Assembly: GCF_015062985.1 (NCBI RefSeq)
Contig: NZ_SUTI01000007.1
Coordinates: 1-64,000 of the forward strand
Source of the DNA: Methanobrevibacter sp.
GTDB lineage: Archaea; Methanobacteriota; Methanobacteria; Methanobacteriales; Methanobacteriaceae
Reading direction: 5' to 3'
Length of the DNA: 64,000 nucleotides
Shown: piece by piece, positions 25,216 to 34,609 of the stretch
Layout of the letters: every line of letters starts with the position of its first letter
Numbering within the stretch: the first letter of the stretch is position 1
The notes under the pieces: generated by a model
Database searches by the model: none
The model's input: only the letters and a program-made list of their open reading frames with translations
What the model was told of the DNA's origin: nothing
Position numbers and translations under genes: made by a program

Positions 25216-27747
25216 TTAGAATAGTGGATCTTTCACCATTCCAATTCTAAAGGAGTTCAAGATAACTAAAAGTGTCAAACCTAAGTCTCCAAAACCAACA
25301 GACATCATTAATGTAATAATTCCTAAAATTGCAAGCACTACACATAGTAGTTTCACTGCAATAGCTACAGTAATGTTCTGTTTAATTATTCCCATTGTTT
25401 TACGGCTTAAAGCAAATAGATATGGAAGTTTTGATATATCATCCTGCATCAATGCAACATCTGCAGTCTCAATAGCAACATCAGAACCTGCTGCACCCAT
25501 TGCAATACCAATATTTGCACGTGCAAGTGCCGGTGCGTCGTTAATACCGTCACCAACCATTGCAACATCACCGAATTTGTTTCTGATTGTGTCCAATATA
25601 TTCAATTTGTCTTCAGGCATTAGATTGGAATAAACATAATCAATTCCGATTTCATCAGCAACACTTTTTGCAGCAAACTTATTATCGCCTGTAAGCATTA
25701 TTGTTTGCACGCCTTTCTCTTTTAAATCAGAAATGACTTGTGAAGCATTATCCCTGATTTTATCAGACACAGTAATCATGCCTAAAACTTTTTGTGAGTT
25801 TCCGACAAATATTAATGTCTTTCCTTCACTGGAATACTTATTTATGTCCTCTCTTGAAATTTCAAATGAACTTCCTTCAATTAAAGATTCGTTGGCGGCA
25901 TAGAATTGCTCACCGTTAATGTTAGCAATGATTCCTTTACCCGGAACATTCCTAAAGTCATCAATATTATCGAAATGGATATTATTCTCATCTGCATAGT
26001 TAACAATTGCTTGTGCAATCGGGTGAGAAGAGTGGAATTCCAAAGATGCTGCGATTTTGACAATATCTTCTTTTGAATAATTTTCATCCAATACTTCAAT
26101 ACCGCTTAACTTTAATTTACCTTCTGTTAAAGTACCGGTTTTATCAAAGATTACCGCCTTAACATTTCTCATCTCTTCAACATAGGTACTTCCCTTAATA
26201 ATGACCCCATTTCTAGTGGCTGAAGTAATGGCAGATACCATTCCAACAGGTGTTGAAATCAAAAATGCACAAGGACATGAAATTACCAGTAATGAAAGAG
26301 CCTTATAAACCCAATCGGTCAAGTTTTGAGAAAAGAATAATGGTGGAATTAATGCAACGCAGATAGCTCCAACCATCATGATTGGAGTATAATATTTGGC
26401 TACTTTTTCAACCAGGGTTTCAGTTTCAGACCTGTTGAGCTGTGATCTTTTGACTAAAGTAACTATCTTTGAGATAACTGAATCCTTAGCTGCTTTAGTT
26501 ACCCTAATTTCCAGATATCCATCCTCATTGACAGTTCCTGAAAATACATCATCACCTACTTCTTTTAATACTGGAACACTTTCTCCAGTAATGGATGCCT
26601 GATTAACTGAAGAAGAACCCAAAACAACCTCACCATCCAAAGGTACTTTGTCACCAGGTTTTACAATAACAATGTCATCAATGTCTACTTCATCAACGTT
26701 TTTAATTTCCTCTTTGTCTCCAACTTTAACTCTTGCAGTGTCCGGAGCGATTTCGACCAATGATTTAATTGAACGTGTAGCCCTAAGTTCAGCATAGTCT
26801 TCTAAAAATTCTGCAATGTAGTAAAGGAAAGTTACTGCTGCACCTTCTTCAGGATGACCTATAATAAATGATGCAACACAAGCAATACACATTAACATTG
26901 CAGGACCAATAGTATGTCTGTTAACTAATGATTTATAAGCTAAAATAGCAATTTCATAACCTGCAATTATCGCACCAATCATATAAGTAACAGTTACAAT
27001 TGTCGGGTCAAAGGACAACCATTCAAAAACATGTCCTAAAACAAATAATATTCCGCTCGCAACGATGATTTGAATAGGCCTATTAGCTATCAATGGTTTT
27101 CCTTCAGCTAACAGTTCCCCATCCCCATGCGCATGTTCATGTCCATGGTCATGTCCATGCTCGTCTTCATCTGCACAATCGGGACAAGCACAAAGGCTAA
27201 ATTCAATATCATCATCATGGTCATGATGGTGATGATGCCCCTCATGAGAATGATCATGATCATGACAACCACAATCATCATCAGTACAAACATCCTCCTC
27301 ATGAGAATGCTCATGATGGTCGTGATCATGATGGTCATGGTCATGATGATGCTCATGCTCATGATGGTCGTGATCATGATGATGCTCATGCTCATGATGG
27401 TCGTGATTATGATGGTCATGGTCATGATGATGCTCATGCTCATGATGGTCGTGATCATGATGGTCATGGTCATGATTGTGGTCATGGTCGTGATTATCAT
27501 CTGCACAATCAGGACAAGCACAAAGATTAATATCAACATCTTCGCTGTAGTCTATTTCTTCCCTGTGGTCATATACGCTTAAATCGGTTTTTTCTTGATA
27601 ATCTCTTAATAATTTTTTATTATAGTGTTCTGGATTTTCACAGTGAGTATCGTCACACTCTGGATCAAAACAGATATGATTATAATGTTCTGGATTGCGA
27701 CAATTTTCATCTGCACAATCAGAATCATAACATCTATTTTCAACCAT
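25216..27747 (-). CDS. P1B-type heavy-metal ATPase with Cys/His-rich N-terminal domain
   Basis: 843-residue metal-exporting P-type ATPase, probably Zn/Cd/Co class (P1B-2). Core motifs: SCPCAF transmembrane metal site (near residue 491), DKTGTLT phosphorylation site (near 532), SSHPIAQAI (near 574) and GDGINDAPALA (near 734). The first roughly 220 residues are unusual: two Cys repeats of form CxDxxCxDxxCxNPEHYN, two LCACPDCAD motifs, and between them long His/Asp/Glu runs encoded by a DNA tandem repeat. This domain probably buffers or senses metal. GGTGAT precedes the ATG. It follows an ArsR-type regulator by 18 bases, so expression is probably metal-induced. Confidence 0.92.
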   Translation of the reverse strand: MVENRCYDSDCADENCRNPEHYNHICFDPECDDTHCENPEHYNKKLLRDYQEKTDLSVYDHREEIDYSEDVDINLCACPDCADDNHDHDHNHDHDHHDHDHHEHEHHHDHDHHNHDHHEHEHHHDHDHHEHEHHHDHDHHDHDHHEHSHEEDVCTDDDCGCHDHDHSHEGHHHHHDHDDDIEFSLCACPDCADEDEHGHDHGHEHAHGDGELLAEGKPLIANRPIQIIVASGILFVLGHVFEWLSFDPTIVTVTYMIGAIIAGYEIAILAYKSLVNRHTIGPAMLMCIACVASFIIGHPEEGAAVTFLYYIAEFLEDYAELRATRSIKSLVEIAPDTARVKVGDKEEIKNVDEVDIDDIVIVKPGDKVPLDGEVVLGSSSVNQASITGESVPVLKEVGDDVFSGTVNEDGYLEIRVTKAAKDSVISKIVTLVKRSQLNRSETETLVEKVAKYYTPIMMVGAICVALIPPLFFSQNLTDWVYKALSLLVISCPCAFLISTPVGMVSAITSATRNGVIIKGSTYVEEMRNVKAVIFDKTGTLTEGKLKLSGIEVLDENYSKEDIVKIAASLEFHSSHPIAQAIVNYADENNIHFDNIDDFRNVPGKGIIANINGEQFYAANESLIEGSSFEISREDINKYSSEGKTLIFVGNSQKVLGMITVSDKIRDNASQVISDLKEKGVQTIMLTGDNKFAAKSVADEIGIDYVYSNLMPEDKLNILDTIRNKFGDVAMVGDGINDAPALARANIGIAMGAAGSDVAIETADVALMQDDISKLPYLFALSRKTMGIIKQNITVAIAVKLLCVVLAILGIITLMMSVGFGDLGLTLLVILNSFRIGMVKDPLF
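27300..27480. repeat. Imperfect tandem repeat coding the His-rich domain of the metal ATPase
   Basis: Units of about 48 bases beginning GCTCATGCTCATGATGGTCG on the plus strand recur about three times, with one copy shortened to 33 bases. All units are multiples of three, so copy-number change keeps the frame. The encoded unit is about 16 residues of His with Asp and Glu. Confidence 0.75.
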
Positions 27748-27765
27748 GTTATCACCTGATTAAAC

Positions 27766-28146
27766 TTATTCTAATATATGTTCTAATCCTACTTTATAAA
27801 TCATTTCAATATGAAGGTCTGTTAAGGAGTATCTTGCCATTTTACCCTCTTTTTGAAATTTGACAATATTATTTGAACGTAATATTCTCAATTGATTTGA
27901 AACAGTAGTTTGGTTTAAATCAAGAGCCTCACAAATATCACAAACACATAAATCATCTACTGCAAGTAGTGAAATAATTTTTAATCTTGTTGGGTTGCTA
28001 AAAATTTTAAAAAATTCGGACAAGTCCAAATATTGCTCTTCTGAAAGCATACGCTCTTTAACACGATTTACAGCATCCTCATGAGCATTGAATACTTCGC
28101 ACATATCCTCATTTTTTCCATCAAGATTACTATCTTTCATTTCCAT
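27766..28146 (-). CDS. ArsR/SmtB family metal-sensing repressor
   Basis: 126-residue winged-helix regulator. DNA-binding core around SNPTRLKIISLLAVDDLCVCDICEAL ... TTVSNQLRILRSNNIV. The CVCD motif in the third helix is the ArsR/CadC-type metal ligand pair, and the C-terminal helix DLHIEMIYKVGLEHILE has the D-x-H ... H-x-x-E layout of the SmtB/CzrA zinc site. It could therefore sense Cd/Pb, Zn, or both. The GTG at 28149, ATG at 28146 and ATG at 28140 are all possible starts; none has a clear ribosome binding site. It is directly upstream of the metal ATPase it most likely controls. Confidence 0.88.
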   Translation of the reverse strand: MEMKDSNLDGKNEDMCEVFNAHEDAVNRVKERMLSEEQYLDLSEFFKIFSNPTRLKIISLLAVDDLCVCDICEALDLNQTTVSNQLRILRSNNIVKFQKEGKMARYSLTDLHIEMIYKVGLEHILE

Positions 28147-28200
28147 CACATATATTATCTACAAATAATATTATAATATATTTATGTATTTAAATGTTTT

Positions 28201-28222
28201 CATATCATGATGTTATGATATG
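28201..28222. promoter_or_regulatory. Inverted repeat CATATCAT-N6-ATGATATG, candidate ArsR-type operator
   Basis: Perfect 8-bp arms separated by GATGTT, 55 bases upstream of the regulator start and upstream of a TATA-like stretch at about 28170-28185. Size and layout fit an ArsR-family operator, although these more often overlap the promoter core. It also lies beyond the 3' end of the next gene, so a terminator role is possible. Confidence 0.4.
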
Positions 28223-28245
28223 TTATTTTAAAAAAATAAAAAGAG

Positions 28246-28692
28246 TTAACTGCCCTGAAGATCATATGTTTTCTGTCCAAGATAATCAACATGTTCTACT
28301 AAAAGTACGTCTTTAGGATACTTAACATCACCAATAGAACGATTTTCCAAGACTTTACAGTCTATAAACTCCTCAATATATGCATCGCATACATATATTG
28401 AAGGAATCTTACTGGCATCCCAGCCATTCATCACTACAAATGAATCATTAGCCACAAAGACTTGTTTGTCTCCCAAAGACTCCATCCAAGCAAGAGTTGC
28501 ATTATCATATCCCTTGTAATACTCGGCAGTCTTAATATCCTTAATTAATTCTGATAATGGAAATGGTCCTTCTGAAGATACAGTAATCGATGTTTTATCT
28601 ACATCACCAACCTCATCGAAGGAATAAACCAAAACTAATGATAAAATAGCTAAAAGTAAAATCACTATTGCAATAATACTTTTGTTATTCAT
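28246..28692 (-). CDS. Hypothetical membrane-anchored extracellular protein
   Basis: 148 residues with one N-terminal hydrophobic segment (residues about 5-24) and a soluble, acidic outer domain. No domain recognised. The middle has VFVANDSFVVMNGWDASKIPS, and a few cysteines (SIYVCDAY, IDCKVL) could pair outside the cell. ATG at 28692 is preceded by AGAGGTTT. It lies 21 bases after the DUF2124 gene in the same direction, so the two may be co-transcribed. Confidence 0.6.
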   Translation of the reverse strand: MNNKSIIAIVILLLAILSLVLVYSFDEVGDVDKTSITVSSEGPFPLSELIKDIKTAEYYKGYDNATLAWMESLGDKQVFVANDSFVVMNGWDASKIPSIYVCDAYIEEFIDCKVLENRSIGDVKYPKDVLLVEHVDYLGQKTYDLQGS

Positions 28693-28713
28693 TTCAAAAA
28701 ACCTCTTTAAAGA

Positions 28714-29178
28714 TTATTTTTTAACCACTCCGATTAATGTTCCGTCAATAACGCAGTCAAAATCGACTTTTTCAAGCCATCCCGCTTTGGTAAACATGTC
28801 CATGAAGCAAACACCCATAAGCTGACCGTCTTCCTTTAAGATTTCATTGACCAAATCTTTAATTTCCTCTGTATCGACATCATATTTCGGCATGGACAAT
28901 CCTCCCAACAATACTACAACATCGGAGTCATGAGGGTCGGAAACCTCATCTTTAAGCACCATTGCATATGGTTTTGACTCAAATTCATGGCAATCAGAAA
29001 TGTCCAGCAGGGGAATAAAATGAGTTTCTTTATCCCTGACTGAATATGCTAAAAACTCAGCGAATGGGGTGCAAACACCAGGAGATCCAACAAAAGTAAT
29101 TTTTTCAGCATCCCCAACTTCCTTTTTAAATGTTACAAGTTGTCCGTTCAATCCTTTCCACTCATATACATCTTCCAT
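28714..29178 (-). CDS. DUF2124-type methanogen protein
   Basis: 154-residue soluble protein that looks like the DUF2124 family, found mainly in methanogens and without known function. Visible: ITFVGSPGVCTPFAEFLAYSVR near the N-terminus, DVVVLLGGLSMPKYDV in the middle, and GQLMGVCFMDMFTKAGW. The strand-loop pattern around GSPGVCTPF and LLGGLSMPK suggests a Rossmann-like fold. GGTGATATC precedes the ATG directly. Confidence 0.65.
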   Translation of the reverse strand: MEDVYEWKGLNGQLVTFKKEVGDAEKITFVGSPGVCTPFAEFLAYSVRDKETHFIPLLDISDCHEFESKPYAMVLKDEVSDPHDSDVVVLLGGLSMPKYDVDTEEIKDLVNEILKEDGQLMGVCFMDMFTKAGWLEKVDFDCVIDGTLIGVVKK

Positions 29179-29318
29179 GATATCACCTTAATTATAATTA
29201 TGTAAACCATGTTTTAAACTTTTTGATTATATCTCAAATTGCATATCAAAATAGCTGTAAAGTTATCAACTGCTTATAAATGAAGTCAATATCAATTATT
29301 TTAAAAAAACTGCAGTGA

Positions 29319-29480
29319 GATGATGGATTTTCTCAAGCTTCAATTAAATTCATTTCCGGTTTGGCAATAATCAGATTATTGCTGTTTGTACCGGCCGGAA
29401 CCATAAATTATCCCAATGCATGGCTGTTCATAGCATTATTATTTATTCTACAGTCAATAAATAAAATACATGAGAAGTGA
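29319..29480 (+). pseudogene. Remnant of an isoprenylcysteine methyltransferase-like membrane protein
   Basis: An in-frame stretch of 53 codons ending in TGA reads, near its middle, FISGLAIIRLLLFVPAGTIN and then YPNAWLFIALLFI. This is the N-terminal two-helix part of the membrane methyltransferase (ICMT/PEMT-like) family common in Methanobrevibacter. No start codon remains in frame (a stop lies just upstream at 29316-29318), and the catalytic C-terminal part is absent, with a TfoX-domain gene following at once. I read it as a decayed, truncated gene. The family call is from memory of the conserved LFVPAGT-x-NYxNAWLF pattern. Confidence 0.55.
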
Positions 29481-29486
29481 TTTAAT

Positions 29487-29807
29487 ATGGCATCAAGTAA
29501 AGAATATTTAGAATATATATTGGAGCAACTGTCAGACCTGGATGACATAACCTATAGGGCGATGATGGGTGAATACATCATTTATTACCGCGACAAGATT
29601 ATCGGAGGCATTTACGATGACCGTTTCCTTATCAAACCTGTGAAAACAGCCATGAAAATGATGCCTGATGCTGATATGGAATTGCCCTATGAAGGTGCAA
29701 AGGAAATGCTGCTCGTTGATGATGTTGAAAACAGAGAGTTTCTAAAAGAATTGATTGAAGCAATGTATGAAGAGCTTCCTGCTCGAAAGAAAAGGAGAAA
29801 AGGATAA
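29487..29807 (+). CDS. TfoX/Sxy N-terminal domain protein
   Basis: 106-residue small protein consisting of a single TfoX N-terminal domain: SDLDDITYRAMMGEYIIYYRDKIIGGIYDDRFLIKP and the end ELPARKKRRKG match the family. Bacterial TfoX/Sxy regulate competence, but stand-alone archaeal copies have no known role and are often called RNA methyltransferase-like by domain databases. ATG at 29487 with AAGTGAT upstream. It follows a truncated methyltransferase-like gene by 6 bases. Confidence 0.75.
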   Translation: MASSKEYLEYILEQLSDLDDITYRAMMGEYIIYYRDKIIGGIYDDRFLIKPVKTAMKMMPDADMELPYEGAKEMLLVDDVENREFLKELIEAMYEELPARKKRRKG

Positions 29808-29848
29808 AAAAAGTTAGAAAATAATTTTAAATAGCGTTCACTATCACA

Positions 29849-32107
29849 TTATTCAACATCCTTAAGCGCTTCAACCATGTTCAAATCCCTAATTTTATCT
29901 GAAAACAATAGATTAACACCAATTGATATTGTAAATGTTATGAATGCAGTCAAAAGGATATTGCCCCATGTTAAAGAAGGAACATAATACAAGGAGTCCC
30001 CTGCAGCATTCAACATCAAGGTCATGAAGTAAAAACCAAGAGGAATTCCTAAAACAAATCCTATGGAAGTGAAAATTATATTTTGTGTTAACAGCAATTT
30101 CCTTAAAAGATTTGTTTTAAACCCTAGAACCTTTAATGTTGCAACCTCCCTTTCCATCTCAGTAAATGATAAAATTTCCAAATTGTACAATACCAAAATG
30201 GCCAGAGCCACTGCCACAACTGTCACTACGTAAACCATCATCATTACTGCTTCCGTTATTTCATCCCAGCTTTTTTTCATTTTATCTATGGTTGAAACGG
30301 ATTTGATTGAATCATAGTTTTCGCCGAATTCTTCCTTAGTCAGTATATTGGTTGGAGTGAAATTCAATCCCTGATCTTCTAAAGTGTCTGGAGACATTAT
30401 CAAACCCTGTGAAATCGGTTCTGCATGAATCTGACCAATTTTTGAATTTACCCATTCATCACTACCAACAATGTGCCATTTTATCTTATCGCCAACACTC
30501 AAATTGAAAGTGTCTGCAAGTTTTCTGGAAATTGAAACATCTCCTTCTTCAATTTCAATCGGGTCCTTATTTCTGTCAGTATACGATATCAAATCCGTGT
30601 TGTTCGAAACTAACAGGCTTACCGTGTCTTCCATATCATTTGCCTTTATCTCGATTGATTGCTGCATAATATAGCTGCCGTTAGTTTCATCAATGATATG
30701 ACTCAGCTCCATTGGAGTGGCATTATTTGAAAGCAGCAATTTTGATTCGAAATGGCAGATGTCATCATATTCCCAAGATTTTAATTCGTTCATACTATCA
30801 TTCATACCGAATGCAGCAATCAGCAAGGCAACACACCCCATTACCCCAACGATAGCCATAATAGCTCTGAAGTTATTTCTTTTTGCATCCCTCCAGTTCC
30901 AACGGAAATTGAAGCTTAAATGATTCCATAATTTTGATTTTTCAATGAGTCCATTTGAGGAAATCTTTGGAGCCTTTGGCCTTAATGTATTTGCAGGATT
31001 TTCTTTTGAAATTCTCCTGCATGACAGATATGTAACAAAAACAGATGAAATAACCATCAATGCTGCAATATAGATAAAGCTCATGTCAAAGCCCGGATGC
31101 CAACTAGGCATGCTGTAACCTTTAGCCATTGTCGGATAAAACATTTGAGGAATTATCATAGGTCCTGTGATAACCCCTAAGACGGCTCCCGCCAGAACTG
31201 GCCAAAATGAATATGAAAGGTAATGGAGGATTATTGTTTTATCTTTAAATCCGACAGCCTTTAATATCCCTATTTGAGTACGCTGATGGGCAACAATCCT
31301 GTTCATTGTAGTCAAAAGAGTTAAGAATGTCACCAGAATAAACACAATCGGAAAAACATCCCCAATCATTTTGTGCTGCGCCATTTCATCTGCAAATTTG
31401 GCAACACTAAGATGGTCTTCTTTTTTGGTGAATGACAGGTAATCAATTGATTTATCCAATTCATCTTTAAATTCATTATCTGATTGATTATATTTGACCA
31501 GCAATCTGTTATAGTGCAAATCTCCAGGAAATGATTCAGCTGAAAGGTAAGCAAATCCTATTTGTGAAAAATCAGGATTTAAGGAAGAGGGAGACGCTTC
31601 ATAGATATATTCCGGAGAATAACCTAAACCCCTAATTTTTTTATTGATCTTATGGCCTTCAAATTCGAATGTGATATTATCCCCAACGGAAAAATCCCTT
31701 TCATCGGCAAAACGTTTATCCAACCATACTCCAGATTCATCGTGAGGATTAAAGTCTTCACCCTCAACCGAATAAAACTTGGAAATCGTTCCATTCTCTA
31801 CAAAATGCAATGTAATGTCCGGATCTCGATTTATATCTGCAACTGATTGAACAACTACCTGCCTATCTGATTGGTTTGAAAATTCGTTTATTTTATCAAG
31901 TGACAATTCATCAAAAGTCGTATTGTAAATCCAGCCATCAGCTAAATTGGTATCAGTGTAGAATCCATTCGAAGTTTGGTCCAATCCGTAATACTCCGCA
32001 TATATTCCGCAGTATGCAAAAATACCTAAAAATGCCATTAGAAATATTGCAATAAACTGTGCCTTATTGATTTTTATATCTCTCAGCATTTTTTTAGATA
32101 ATGACAT
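29849..32107 (-). CDS. FtsX-like ABC permease (copy B)
   Basis: 752-residue MacB/FtsX-type permease. It has an N-terminal helix (about residues 14-34), a large extracellular domain, three helices near 260-360, a fourth helix before a second extracellular domain, and three C-terminal helices. FtsX motifs TTMNRIVAHQRTQIGILKAV and REVATLKVLGFKT are present in the two halves. It is a diverged duplicate of the gene at 32335-34605 and lies 227 bases after it. With the ATPase at 34610 it would form a mechanotransmission-type exporter. Substrate unknown. Confidence 0.85.
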   Translation of the reverse strand: MSLSKKMLRDIKINKAQFIAIFLMAFLGIFAYCGIYAEYYGLDQTSNGFYTDTNLADGWIYNTTFDELSLDKINEFSNQSDRQVVVQSVADINRDPDITLHFVENGTISKFYSVEGEDFNPHDESGVWLDKRFADERDFSVGDNITFEFEGHKINKKIRGLGYSPEYIYEASPSSLNPDFSQIGFAYLSAESFPGDLHYNRLLVKYNQSDNEFKDELDKSIDYLSFTKKEDHLSVAKFADEMAQHKMIGDVFPIVFILVTFLTLLTTMNRIVAHQRTQIGILKAVGFKDKTIILHYLSYSFWPVLAGAVLGVITGPMIIPQMFYPTMAKGYSMPSWHPGFDMSFIYIAALMVISSVFVTYLSCRRISKENPANTLRPKAPKISSNGLIEKSKLWNHLSFNFRWNWRDAKRNNFRAIMAIVGVMGCVALLIAAFGMNDSMNELKSWEYDDICHFESKLLLSNNATPMELSHIIDETNGSYIMQQSIEIKANDMEDTVSLLVSNNTDLISYTDRNKDPIEIEEGDVSISRKLADTFNLSVGDKIKWHIVGSDEWVNSKIGQIHAEPISQGLIMSPDTLEDQGLNFTPTNILTKEEFGENYDSIKSVSTIDKMKKSWDEITEAVMMMVYVVTVVAVALAILVLYNLEILSFTEMEREVATLKVLGFKTNLLRKLLLTQNIIFTSIGFVLGIPLGFYFMTLMLNAAGDSLYYVPSLTWGNILLTAFITFTISIGVNLLFSDKIRDLNMVEALKDVE

Positions 32108-32334
32108 GATAATATATTAGAAAAATGAAATATAAAAAACCTCTTTTAAATTGACATTATGCTTCAGCAAATTAAAGTGCTATCGATTTAATTCAAAATG
32201 GCGAATTGGAATTTTCATTAACATCAAGCATTGAAGCGAAAAGACCCTGTTAAAATAGTGATAGTTATCTGCAAAAGCTAAAAAAATAAGATTTATTCAA
32301 TTTTGACCCAAATTAAGTGTGAATAGATAGAAAT
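32108..32334. other. Gene-free spacer between the two FtsX-like permeases
   Basis: 227 bases without an open frame. A perfect hairpin GAATAGAT-AGAA-ATCTATTC lies at 32321-32340 across the upstream stop codon but has no T-run, so it is not a clear terminator. No GTAATAC box. Confidence 0.5.
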
Positions 32335-34605
32335 CTATTCAACACCTTTTAGGGACTCCACCATGTCCAAATTCTTAATCTTGCGTGAAAACATCAAGTT
32401 TACAAGAATTGATAATGAAAATGTTATCAAAGCTGTTATTATCACATTTGTAAGAGTTATGGAAGGCAAAATATAAAATGAATCGCCTGAAGACTCCCAC
32501 ATTACCTTTAATATGTAATAACCAATTGGAATACCCAAAACAAATCCAATTGCTGTAAACCATAAGTTTTGTGTCAGCAAGAGCCTTCTTAAGGACCCTG
32601 TTTTGAAACCCAAAACCTTTAATGTGGCTATTTCACGTTCAATTTCAGTGAAGGACAACAGTCCTAAATTATAAAGAACCACAACTGCTAGAAGAGATGC
32701 GAAGAATATTAAAATGTATATCAGCAGCCACATTGCTTCAGTCAGTTCATCCCAACTGGAAGTCATGTCCTTCATTGAATTGGCTGTTTTAATGGCTGAG
32801 TAATTTTTATCCACATGTTCACTTGTGACAATGCTTGTCGGAGTGTAGTTCAAATCCAAATCTTCAAGTTTATCGCTGGACATTATGAAACCCTGAGAAG
32901 TAGGATCGGCATGGATTTTATCTATTTTTGTCTTGATCCATTTATCGGAACCCATTATATGCCATTTAACTGTATCTCCAACATCGACACCCAACATATC
33001 AGCCATTTTTTGTGAGATGGAAACTTCATCATCCGCTATTTCAATCCTATTCCAATTATAATCGGTAGGAGTTATCAAATCAGTATTGTTTAAAACCAAT
33101 AGAGAACCTGACTTCTTGGCCGAATCGGACTCTATTTCAATGGCTGATTCCATTATCTTATCACCGTTAACCTCATCCGCAACATCATCAATTTCAGACA
33201 GGCTTGCTTCATCATCTATAACCAATTTGGAATCATAATGGTTAATTTGATTAAATTCCCACTCTTTCAAATCATTCATTCCATCATACATTCCGAATGC
33301 AGATATTAAAAGTGCAGTACAACCAATAACTCCGATTATGGTCATTAAAGCTCTGAATTTATTTCTTTTTGCATCACGATAATTCCAACGAGCATTGAAA
33401 GATAAATGCTTCCAAAATCCAAATTTCTCTACGAAACCTGATGAAGACACCTTAGGGGCCTTTGGCCTTATTGTATCTGCAGGATTTTCATTGAAAATAC
33501 TTTTTACAGCATAATATGAAACCAATACTGACAGTACAATCATTGCCGCTGCAACATATACAAAATCCATGCTCCATGCAGGTTGCCATGAAGGCAATAT
33601 ATAAGTGGAACTCATTGATGGATAAAACAGTTTAGGCAAGGTCATCGGTCCGACAATCAGACCTAAAATGGAACCAACCAAAACTAACCAGAATCCATAT
33701 GATACATAATGAAACATTATGGCCCTGTCCTTAAAACCGCACGCCTTTAAAATACCGATTTGTGTTCTCTGATGGGCAATTATTCTTGTCATTGTTGTCA
33801 ATAGAATCAGCATTGCAATCATTATAAATACTACAGGGAAAATTCCTGACATCATTTTATGCTGGTCCATCTCTTCTGAAAATTGGCTTACACTGCTATG
33901 CTCTGACCTTTCAACAAATGAATTGTAATCCCCATCCAATTTATCAGACAATAGATTATTGAAAGTATCGGCTTTTCCATCAAACTTCACATTTAAAACA
34001 TTATATGGAACATCATCAATTGGAAATGCCTTATAAGATAAATATGCAAAACCTATTTTGGAGAAATCCGGGATTACAGATGATTTTGAAGCATGATAAA
34101 CATATTCCGGAGAGTAACCTACTCCTTTGATTTCTTTTTCAATTTCAAGTCCGTTGAATTCGAAGGTGATGTTATCTCCAACTTTCAGGTCTTTAGCATC
34201 TGCAAAACTTTTATCCAACCATACTCCGTCATCATCACTAATGTTTAATGGTTCCCCATCAACCAGATAGAATTTCGAAATTGTATTGTTTTCAACGAAA
34301 TGCAGAGTAATTTCCGGATCGTTTGAAAAGTCTGCAACCGAATCTATGACCAATTGCCTTTCCATCTGTGTGGTTGGACCCAAGCTGTTTACATCATCCA
34401 GAAAATCATCATCCAGATTAGCTGAGTAAATCCAACCGTCCGCTAAGTTGGTATCATTATAAAAACTGTCACTATTAACTTCAAGGCCTACTGATTCTCC
34501 GCCGACACCAGCAAAAACAAATACTCCTAGAAATGCCATTAAAAAAATAGATATAAATTGAGTTTTGTGCTTGCGGATGTCTCTCAACATCTTTTTGAAA
34601 AGCAT
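32335..34605 (-). CDS. FtsX-like ABC permease (copy A)
   Basis: 756-residue MacB/FtsX-type permease with the same layout as copy B: TTMTRIIAHQRTQIGILKAC in the first half, REIATLKVLGFKTGSLRRLL in the second, conserved extracellular segments such as NDPEITLHFVENNTISKF. It starts 4 bases after the ATPase gene ends and is certainly co-transcribed with it. The two permeases probably form a heterodimer on an ATPase dimer, or are alternative partners. A DtxR-like palindrome lies upstream of this operon. Confidence 0.86.
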   Translation of the reverse strand: MLFKKMLRDIRKHKTQFISIFLMAFLGVFVFAGVGGESVGLEVNSDSFYNDTNLADGWIYSANLDDDFLDDVNSLGPTTQMERQLVIDSVADFSNDPEITLHFVENNTISKFYLVDGEPLNISDDDGVWLDKSFADAKDLKVGDNITFEFNGLEIEKEIKGVGYSPEYVYHASKSSVIPDFSKIGFAYLSYKAFPIDDVPYNVLNVKFDGKADTFNNLLSDKLDGDYNSFVERSEHSSVSQFSEEMDQHKMMSGIFPVVFIMIAMLILLTTMTRIIAHQRTQIGILKACGFKDRAIMFHYVSYGFWLVLVGSILGLIVGPMTLPKLFYPSMSSTYILPSWQPAWSMDFVYVAAAMIVLSVLVSYYAVKSIFNENPADTIRPKAPKVSSSGFVEKFGFWKHLSFNARWNYRDAKRNKFRALMTIIGVIGCTALLISAFGMYDGMNDLKEWEFNQINHYDSKLVIDDEASLSEIDDVADEVNGDKIMESAIEIESDSAKKSGSLLVLNNTDLITPTDYNWNRIEIADDEVSISQKMADMLGVDVGDTVKWHIMGSDKWIKTKIDKIHADPTSQGFIMSSDKLEDLDLNYTPTSIVTSEHVDKNYSAIKTANSMKDMTSSWDELTEAMWLLIYILIFFASLLAVVVLYNLGLLSFTEIEREIATLKVLGFKTGSLRRLLLTQNLWFTAIGFVLGIPIGYYILKVMWESSGDSFYILPSITLTNVIITALITFSLSILVNLMFSRKIKNLDMVESLKGVE

Positions 34606-34609
34606 AAAC

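Noticed and set aside
27300..27480. Repeat cluster that could look like a CRISPR array
   Set aside because: Repeats are contiguous, degenerate, in frame with a protein and have no unique spacers.
27108..27582. Long Met/Ile- and Met/Val-rich open frames on both strands
   Set aside because: They are out-of-frame and antisense readings of the His-rich repeat region of the metal ATPase; composition follows from the CAT/GAT repeats.
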